Shown here one piece after another: positions 1 to 5,028 of a stretch of 5,028 bases of DNA (its first letter is position 1; every line of letters begins with the position of its first letter). The translations under genes were made by a program, and so were the position numbers. Source of the stretch: Chitinophagales bacterium (lineage in GTDB: Bacteria > Bacteroidota > Bacteroidia > Chitinophagales > UBA2359). The notes beneath the pieces are model-generated. The model was not told the DNA's origin and made no database searches. It worked only from the letters and a program-made list of their open reading frames with translations. The DNA is taken from positions 1 through 5,028 of the forward strand of contig JAHDIA010000490.1 in assembly GCA_020631035.1 (NCBI GenBank), given 5' to 3'.

Positions 1-3000
1 CAGGCAAAATATGGATGACATTGTCATATCCCTCATGTTGTTCTGCTTGAACAGTAATTCGAAGTTGTCCCTCTGGTAAACTATCGGCGATAAATAATCC
101 ATTGACATCTGTATAGCCTTCTGCAAAGATTTCACCTGTAAAATAATGGCTGATTTTTACATGAGCATTTTCTACATGGGGAGCTTCATCTGTAAAATAG
201 GTATATTGATCGACTACATCTACAATGATGCCACCAGTTTCTTCCGATACTTTCTCAATAGTGTAGGGGATGCTGATATAATTGCCATTGGAAGCATTGA
301 TAAGAATGCTACCAGTAGCGGGCGTGTTTAATGGTAAGGATTCTGAAGGTATAAATTCAAGAATGACCAAAGCAGTATCGCCTGATGCCAATGATGGAAT
401 GACTTCTATACTCACCAAAGACATAAAATCAACAGGTGGAATAGCTATGTTAATTTCACCTGTTTCTCCTTCACCATTATTAAATATCAAAAACTCTAAA
501 AAGTTAGATTGTGTTTGAGAAATGGTCTGGTTAATGGAAGAGATACTGGCATCTATATATCCTGTTTGGGCTTGGCAGACATAATAGGCGGTCAGTTCTT
601 GAGTCAAGCTTTCATCTGAGCTAATGATTAGGAAGATTTCTTCATAAGCTCCTATAGGAGAGACTTCTGTTCCTGTTATGGTATAGTTTACTGATACAGT
701 AGTATTGCCCTCTAAAACAGGGATGCTCTCAATTTCAAGTATAGCTCCTTCAGGTAAAGACAATGCTTGAATCTGTACATTGTTGAGTGTTGCTGCGCTT
801 AGGTTTTCAATCAATAGTGTTCCTGTTTGAGGTTCATTTAACAAAACCTCCCAAACCAAATAGTCATTAGAATTAACTGATACTCCCAAAATATCAAACT
901 CATCTTGACTGTCACTTGTGCCTAAACCAGGAAAAGAAGCTCCAACAATATAATGACCAGATTCGTTGGGTAAAGGCTCATACGTGGTACTATAATATCC
1001 ATTCTCATCAGTAGTTACCATTAACTCTTGGCGAAGCTCACCAGAGATAATATATATCTCTAATTCAACATTTGGAATCGGTGTTCCATTGTCATCTATA
1101 GAATAACCATATATATTTATAGTAGAACCTTGTAAAAATAGACTATCATCTACTACAGCAGTACCAGTGTAGTCTGGTTCTATATATATTTCGGCAGCAA
1201 TAGAGGTATTGTTCAAATATTGAATCTCTGTTAAATTGGCTTCAGGATTAATTTCTAAAATCAAATAATAAGTACCAGCCTCATAAGGAGCAATAGCGAT
1301 TTCCCAAGCTTCTAAAGTATCGCCAACTACAATGGGTTCCTCTGTTATATAAGTTTCTAACAAAACATCTTGGTCTTCTAAAATGGTGTTTTCCGAAAGA
1401 TAAGCGGCTAGAGTGGCTCCACTTGGTGCCGTAGCAAAACCAGTATTACTGATGTATGCCCTAAAGCTAAAAGGTGTCAAGGCTGCAACATTGTTTTCAT
1501 CAAGTACCAAATCTACAATTTGAAAATCGGGTTTGTTATTATCCGTTACAATTACTGAAACAATGCCCAAGTCAAATCCTGAAGCAGTAGCCTGTATGAT
1601 TACCTCTTGATTGCCATCTACAATACCATCGTCTATTGTAGTCAGGACAATATCTATAGAGTTTGCTCCAATGGGAATGACAACAGAGTCGGGTACTATT
1701 AATTCACTTGTATCAGAAGAGGAGAGATATACAAGCAATTCTGTATCACTTGATGTGTTTCGCTCTATGGTTAATATACCATTGCTTGAGTTCTCTGCTA
1801 AAGAGAGTGGATTGGCAAAAAGAGTGAGGGTTGATCCATCATTGTCAGCAATGGTTAAAGTATCACTAAAAACCCCAGCACTTGTTGCGGAAGCAGTACA
1901 ATTACAAGAAGTAATGAGTACAGAGGCGGTAATCTCAATGTCTCTAAATCCCTCATCTAGTAAGTTGTCAAAAACACCTATGTAAAATGTTTTTTCCATT
2001 TCACCTGGTCCGAGTGGGACGGTACTTGGTAAATACAAGGAGGTAGGATCACTCGTAGCAATATCAACTTGTAGTATATCATCAATATTTCCCAATCGGG
2101 TAATGACTCCTTGGGTGGCATACAATCCTGCTGCTTCCGAAATCGTATCAATGGTTAATTCAAAAGTAATGGCGGGTATGTCTTCGTCATTGGTCAGTGT
2201 AAACTGTCCCATACCTGGCTCTAGTCCTGCTGAACCAGCCGTTATAATCACTACTTGATTGGGTTCTGCAAAGTCGTCATCTGGAAGTATCAATTGTACA
2301 TTGACAGAAGTATCACCAGGAAGAATGACAACAGGAGTAGGTAGTGGGACATCTTCTGTTTCGGAGGAAATGATATTGACAAAAAGAGAGTCAGCAGCAG
2401 GAGCATTGGTGACAATGTCAAAGCTCAATAGTTCCCCTTCAGCTATCATATCAGGTAGGTTCTCTATACTCAAAACAGGACTTTCATCATCAATTAATAA
2501 GAGGTCTGTTTGTGCACTGGTGAAATTGCTTGCACTTACTGTAAGTATGGCATCTAGGTCGCCTTCTAATAAATCATTGTCTGGAGCAGAGATATAAAAG
2601 GATTTTCCAGATTGTCCCGCATTGATAATGACTTGTGAAGGATAGTCAAATCGGTCTCCATTGTCAATATCAATGAGTACAGTAAGAATGGAAGCAGTAG
2701 ACCCACTGCGGCTAACTGTACAATAGATACTGTTGCCTCCTTCAGTAAGTTGATTAGAGGAACAAGATAGACTTAAAGTTCTATCAATGTTCCACGCTTG
2801 TGCTTCTATAGCAATATTGTTGTCTGTTGAAAGAGGTAGTTCCAATATATTCGGAAAGACTTCTACTACAAAAACGCCTTGATCTCCAATACTTAACTCG
2901 TCAGGTAAATTAAAACTGTAAGACCTATTGAGTATCGCATTTAGAGGAAGAATGTCAGAACCATCATAGTTGAATTGACCCACAATGGTTCTATTGGAGC

Positions 3001-5028
3001 CATCAGGAGATTGAATGTATACTTTTTCAGTCCAATCTACATAGGCAAATCCCTCTCCAATGTTGTTAATGTCCCAAGTAACTGTAACAGGGTCTCCTGG
3101 CTCGACAGTAGTTAGACCCGAATAGACATTAGAGACTTCTATGTCGGGCAGTCCTTCAGCTTGATTGACAATGACTGTGATAGAGGCAGTAGCTTGACAA
3201 TCATTATCATCTACAATGGTCACTTGATAAGTTTGAGTCATAAAAGGAGCAATAGTAATACTCGAATTGTTGGGGGTTTGTCCCTCCAAAGCACCACTCC
3301 AAAAATATGCACTACCCCCACTTGCACTTAAAGTCAAGGTGTCACCATAGTCAATAATGGTATCAGAGGAAACATTAACTTCTAAGGGAGAATAAAAAAT
3401 AAGAGGAGTACTTAATGTATCATTAGAAGGCAATACATCATTGTTTAATAAGGTGTATACTTCTAAGGTGTAAATACTGTCGGTCTGTGGGCTTAAAGGA
3501 GTATCAAAAGTATATTCGAGAGAACTGTTGGCTTCTATAGTAGCAGTAACTGTTTCTATAATTGGTGCAGCATTGCCCAATTGATAGGCTACTTCAAATC
3601 CTGATTGAGCCTCCAATCCAAAATTCTGAATCTCTACAATTAGGTCTTCAGACACATTTGAATTACAAAGGGGTAAGCTAGGACTGAGGATGTTTAAGAC
3701 ACCAATGTCAGCACTAAATAAAGTAAACTCATCTGCTCCAATATCAGGTGGGTTGTTTCTTGCTTCGTCGTCAATATCAAGGGTGACTTCTTCAGTGGAA
3801 ATACCAGCCCCATCCAAAGCTTCAACTAAAATATGTAGGTCTGTATCAGAATTAAAAATAGGGTCTAGGGAAACAGAATTCAAATCCAAGCCAGAAGCAA
3901 TTTGCCAATCTTCTAAAGAAGCAATGTTGTCATACATCAACAAAGGACCTGTCGTAAAATAATTGTTGTAGTCAATGTCATAGCTGTCATCCGCATAGAT
4001 TTCTGCCGCAAACCCCCCACCTGCATTGACACAAATATTGTTCTTCATAGTTGAGTTATTGGGATTGCTAAAGTACATAGCTTTTGATTGGTCATTGGTG
4101 TTTAACATATTGATACTATTGTGTAAAACATCTGTATAACTACTAGACCAAACAGCTAGTCCTAATATGTTATTGCTACCAGATACTGTCACAAAATTAT
4201 TGGCAACCAAAGAACGAACACCATCAGCATTCCCGTCCGAATCCCTAAATTGCAATCCTCTATGACCAACAGTAGAGATTTTATTTTGAGTGACAAAAGT
4301 TCCGCCTCTACAATAATCAGTATAAATACCATTACCATCAAAAATGTCAACAATGTTTTTATGAATGAGCATTCCATTGTCACAATTATAAGCATATATT
4401 CCATAATCCAGTCCATTATAGTCGCTCACAATCGTATTTCCAATAATTTGAATAGAGTCATTGTCTCTTACATAAATGGCTTCTTCATCATCTTGTTGTT
4501 CAAGTAAATTGTCCATTATTATGGTGCCTTGATCTGTACTGTGTCCATCTATATACAAACCTCTATCGCCATACAAAAAATGGGATTCAATAAAGGTATT
4601 GTATTCATTTTTTAAATCGTTTTCAATGTAAGTGTAGACCAAGGTGCCAGAACTAATACGACCAATAAATCGACAATTTTGAAAGGTATTGCAATTGGCA
4701 CCATTAGAAATAGAAACCACTCTATCATACCATCCATTTTCAGCAATAAAAGTAAGATGTTTGAATTGCAAACCATCTCCTCCATGTATCCAGAGAGTGG
4801 CAGCAGCAGAACTAATATCTGCATGACTGATACTAACGTCAGCGGTATCCAAACTAGCCGATTGAAAGACAACAGGTATCTCACAAGAAGCACCAGGAAA
4901 TTCCTCAATAACAAGTCTTTCATTGTAAATACCAGAAGCAATGTCAAAGGTAGTGGCACCCAAGACCCCACCGAAATTGAGTTGAGCAATAGCGGTATTA
5001 AAATCAGAATAAGTGGGGTTGTTGTCTC
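1..5028 (-). CDS. Giant multidomain surface/secreted protein (beta-helix, CARDB, Calx-beta, Ig-like), partial at both ends
   Basis: One reading frame of the minus strand is open from base 5026 to base 2, giving 1,675 codons with no stop, and its translation makes domain sense throughout. The order is a parallel beta-helix (residues 1-434), CARDB-like (438-545), PKD/Ig-like (546-621), CARDB-like (627-747), four Calx-beta (748-1164), CARDB (1165-1283), an Ig-like domain (1284-1381), two further Ig-like domains (1382-1594) and a carboxypeptidase-regulatory-like fold (1595-1675). These are extracellular adhesion, scaffold or calcium-binding folds, and no enzyme active site was recognised. No signal peptide is visible because the window opens within the first beta-helix module, which puts the true start upstream of base 5028. 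The stop codon lies beyond base 1. Internal ATG codons are ordinary methionines without initiation context. The likely role is a cell-surface or exported adhesin or scaffold of a Bacteroidota bacterium, possibly exported by the type IX system, but that is inference. There are no frameshifts or broken domains. Confidence 0.95.
2..244 (-). other. Carboxypeptidase-regulatory-like domain, cut by the window edge
   Basis: Residues 1595-1675. A linker with 'G-G-I-I-V-D-V-V-D-Q-Y-T-Y-F' (1598-1611) precedes 'V-E-N-A-H-V-K-I' (1618-1625), 'A-E-G-Y-T-D-V-N-G-L-F' (1635-1645), 'L-P-E-G-Q-L-R-I-T-V-Q-A' (1650-1661) and 'H-E-G-Y' (1664-1667). The order 'x-x-A-x-V-x-(I/L), T-D-x-N-G-x-F, L-P-x-G, strand, A-x-x-H-x-x-Y' is the characteristic carboxypeptidase-regulatory-like or CNA-B-like beta-sandwich. 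It lacks any peptidase active site and is a structural or binding module. The last strand appears to run into residue 1675, so the domain ends just beyond base 1 and the protein continues. Confidence 0.75.
245..883 (-). other. Two consecutive Ig-like (NEAT-like gap-free beta-sandwich) repeats
   Basis: Residues 1382-1488 and 1489-1594. The first has 'G-T-L-L-I-E-N-L-S' (1402-1410) and the loop 'S-P-I-G-A-Y-E-E' (1456-1463). The second has 'F-L-E-F-L-I-F-N-N-G-E-G' (1509-1520), 'I-A-I-P-P-V-D-F-M-S-L' (1527-1537), 'I-P-S-L-A-S-G-D-T-A-L-V' (1543-1554) and 'L-P-L-N-T-P-A-T-G-S-I' (1564-1574). The sequence 'hydrophobic strand, N-x-G, short proline loop, P-S-L-x-x-G-(D/E), strand, P-L' recurs in very large Bacteroidota and cyanobacterial surface proteins. 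The label in the call is descriptive only: I do not claim membership of the haem-binding NEAT family and saw no haem-binding motif. The boundary between the two copies is approximate and no function is assigned. Confidence 0.5.
884..1177 (-). other. Ig-like domain resembling Big/carboxypeptidase-regulatory folds
   Basis: Residues 1284-1381. The sequence 'Q-G-S-T-I-N-I-Y-G-Y' (1299-1308) leads to 'D-D-N-G-T-P-I-P-N-V-E-L-E-I-Y' (1311-1325) and then 'T-T-D-E-N-G-Y-Y-S-T-T-Y' (1338-1349). The 'G-x-P-I-x-N-V' plus 'T-D-x-N-G-x-Y' pair is shared by bacterial Ig-like (Big-type) and carboxypeptidase-regulatory-like domains. It ends 'G-H-Y-I-V-G-A-S-F-P-G' (1357-1367), like modules in which a strand delivers a growing beta-sandwich edge. 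I cannot decide between the two families by eye. The role is structural. Confidence 0.6.
1178..1534 (-). other. CARDB domain 3 (classical)
   Basis: Residues 1165-1283, directly after the last Calx-beta linker. It shows the classical CARDB order: 'D-F-Q-I-V-D-L-V-L' (1167-1175), 'F-S-F-R-A-Y-I-S-N-T-G' (1186-1196), then 'A-A-Y-L-S-E-N-T-I-L-E' (1207-1217) with 'D-Q-D-V-L-L' (1218-1223). That last part matches the family's 'Y-Y-L-S-x-D-x-x-x-D-x-x-D' loop. The final strand 'G-T-Y-Y-L-I-L-E-I-N' (1251-1260) is followed by 'Y-L-N-N-T' (1270-1274), matching the typical 'E-x-x-E-x-N-N' finish. This is the best CARDB match of the three. The domain is an adhesion or spacer module. Confidence 0.85.
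1535..2785 (-). repeat. Four tandem Calx-beta domains (protein-level repeat)
   Basis: Residues 748-1164 hold four consecutive Calx-beta modules: 748-848, 849-949, 950-1064 and 1065-1164. Each has the early family signature, here L-T-E-G-G (760-764), I-A-E-G-E (861-865), I-S-E-A-A-G (962-967) and L-A-E-N-S-S (1076-1081). Each also has the acidic loop: A-P-D-N-D-L-L-E-G (814-822), P-D-D-D-F-A-E-P (915-922), F-D-N-L-L-D-E-G (1019-1026) and I-D-D-G-I-V-D-G (1131-1138). Each closes with an acidic linker: D-D-E (846-848), N-D-E-D (946-949), D-N-D-G (1061-1064) and D-N-N (1162-1164). In known Calx-beta tandems the acidic loops and linkers bind calcium and rigidify neighbouring domains. I infer the same here. 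The copies have diverged and I saw no long identical DNA stretches, so recent duplication is not indicated. Confidence 0.85.
2786..3148 (-). other. CARDB-like domain 2 (long 'W-T-E-K-V-Y' type)
   Basis: Residues 627-747. It starts 'P-D-I-E-V-S-N-V' and continues 'E-P-G-D-P-V-T-V-T-W-D-I-N-N-I-G-E-G' (642-659), the usual 'two hydrophobic strands then N-x-G' CARDB signature. The stretch 'D-W-T-E-K-V-Y-I-Q-S-P-D-G' (664-676) corresponds to the 'W-T-D-x-V-Y-L-S' variant of CARDB. It ends with 'F-V-V-E-V' (719-723) and 'S-T-D-N-N-I-A' (733-739), matching the 'E-x-x-x-x-N-N' end of the family. It is a non-catalytic adhesion or spacer module located just before the Calx-beta block. Confidence 0.75.
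3164..3391 (-). other. PKD/Ig-like domain
   Basis: Residues 546-621. The visible pattern is 'Y-G-D-T-L-T-L-S-A-S-G-G' (560-571), then 'Y-F-W-S-G' (574-578), 'S-I-T-I-A-P' (589-594), 'T-Q-T-Y-Q-V-T-I-V-D' (597-606) and 'C-Q-A-T-A-S-I-T-V' (610-618). This is the standard Bacteroidota PKD-type or Ig-like module, where a tryptophan in the middle strand is followed by a 'T-x-T-Y-x-V-T-V-x-D-x-x-x-C' ending. It carries no enzymatic function and is read here as a spacer or binding unit between the first two CARDB domains. Confidence 0.75.
3392..3715 (-). other. CARDB-like Ig-fold domain 1
   Basis: Residues 438-545, directly after the beta-helix cap. It begins 'A-D-I-G-V-L-N-I-L-S-P' and has a cysteine at 454, the core strand 'L-I-V-E-I-Q-N-F-G' (462-470) followed by 'Q-S-G-F-E-V-A-Y' (474-481), and a late strand 'Y-T-L-E-V-Y' (519-524) ending in 'P-S-N-D-T-L-S' (533-539). 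The 'N-x-G' after an alternating hydrophobic strand and the terminal 'N-D-T' are hallmarks of the CARDB-like modules that often follow beta-helices in Bacteroidota. It probably acts as a spacer or adhesion module. Domain edges are approximate. Confidence 0.7.
3725..5026 (-). other. Right-handed parallel beta-helix domain (PbH1-type repeats)
   Basis: Residues 1-434. It opens with the entry module seen in many Bacteroidota beta-helix proteins: 'Y-S-D-F-N-T-A-I-A-Q-L' (6-16), then 'T-F-D-I-A-S-G-I-Y-N-E-R-L-V-I' (26-40) and an 'I-P-V-V-F-Q-S' strand (50-56). Degenerate coils of about 20-30 residues follow, with the typical asparagine-plus-hydrophobic pattern: 'L-Q-F-K-H-L-T-F' (86-93), 'N-T-F-Q-N-C-R-F' (113-120), 'I-I-G-N-T-I-V' (194-200), 'L-I-H-K-N-I-V' (220-226), 'V-T-Q-N-K-I-S' (245-251), 'V-L-H-N-S-I-N' (300-306) and 'M-K-N-N-I-C-V' (327-333). 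The domain closes with the D-I-G-A-D-E-F motif at residues 428-434. The fold is shared by polysaccharide lyases and by non-enzymatic adhesins. No catalytic residues could be assigned, so a binding role is as likely as an enzymatic one. Confidence 0.85.

Noticed and set aside
146..518. Two overlapping plus-strand open frames of 61 and 78 codons
   Set aside because: They lie antisense to the continuous minus-strand gene, show no recognisable domain and have no convincing ribosome-binding context, so they are shadows.
1046..1190. TATA-rich stretches (tatatat runs near 1050, 1115 and 1185) that could look like promoters
   Set aside because: They encode Ile/Tyr-rich strands of the protein in frame (for example 'I-N-I-Y-G-Y' and 'E-I-Y-I') with no gene start nearby on either strand.
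1611..2597. Plus-strand open frames of 124 codons (1611-1985) and 112 codons (2259-2597)
   Set aside because: Both are antisense to the Calx-beta block and rich in Ser/Val/Thr because they mirror its codons. No family features were seen and the sense frame fully explains the DNA.
1535..2785. DNA-level tandem repeat or recent duplication in the Calx-beta block
   Set aside because: The four copies match only at protein-motif level. No long identical DNA stretches were seen, so this is old divergence and not a recent expansion.
3690..4507. Plus-strand open frames at 3690-3962 and 4250-4507, and a minus-strand frame at 4189-4416
   Set aside because: All lie inside the beta-helix coding region in other frames. 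The minus-strand one is hydrophobic only because it is an off-frame reading of Asn/Ile/Asp-rich codons, so it is not a membrane protein.
4612..4989. Minus-strand open frame of 125 codons that looks hydrophobic, like a membrane protein
   Set aside because: It is the same strand as the real gene but shifted by one base. The in-frame translation gives the beta-helix entry module, and the leucine richness arises from the shift.
3725..5026. Polysaccharide lyase or other enzyme assignment for the beta-helix
   Set aside because: The fold is compatible, but no catalytic Asp/Lys/Arg/His cluster typical of a named lyase family could be recognised, so no enzyme function is claimed.

Overview
The whole window is the interior of one very large protein-coding gene on the minus strand. 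Reading the reverse complement from base 5026 down to base 2 gives 1,675 codons without a stop. Neither the start nor the end of the gene is in the window. There is no intergenic DNA, RNA gene, mobile element or CRISPR array. Residue numbers below count from the first complete codon (residue 1 at bases 5024-5026), so residue n occupies bases 5027-3n to 5029-3n.

The product looks like a secreted or cell-surface, all-beta, multidomain protein of a Bacteroidota bacterium. The DNA is AT-rich (about 38-40% GC by eye). The N-terminal part is a right-handed parallel beta-helix that ends in the 'D-x-D-x-E-A-R-x-N-P-P-D-I-G-A-D-E-F' motif, which is common in large Bacteroidota surface proteins. The long chain of CARDB, PKD/Ig-like and Calx-beta modules fits Saprospiria or Cytophagia-type gliding or marine bacteria, but that taxonomic guess is inference.

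Domain order along the protein (right to left in the window): beta-helix (residues 1-434); CARDB-like (438-545); PKD/Ig-like (546-621); a second CARDB-like (627-747); four tandem Calx-beta domains (748-1164); a third, classical CARDB (1165-1283); an Ig-like domain with a carboxypeptidase-regulatory or Big-like look (1284-1381); two related Ig-like domains (1382-1594); and a carboxypeptidase-regulatory-like fold (1595-1675), in which the window ends. No catalytic motif was recognised. The layout suggests a long rod carrying a beta-helix binding or adhesion head, stiffened by calcium in the Calx-beta section. The protein is strikingly poor in lysine and arginine. The secretion signal (N-terminal) and any type IX secretion sorting domain (C-terminal) would lie outside the window.
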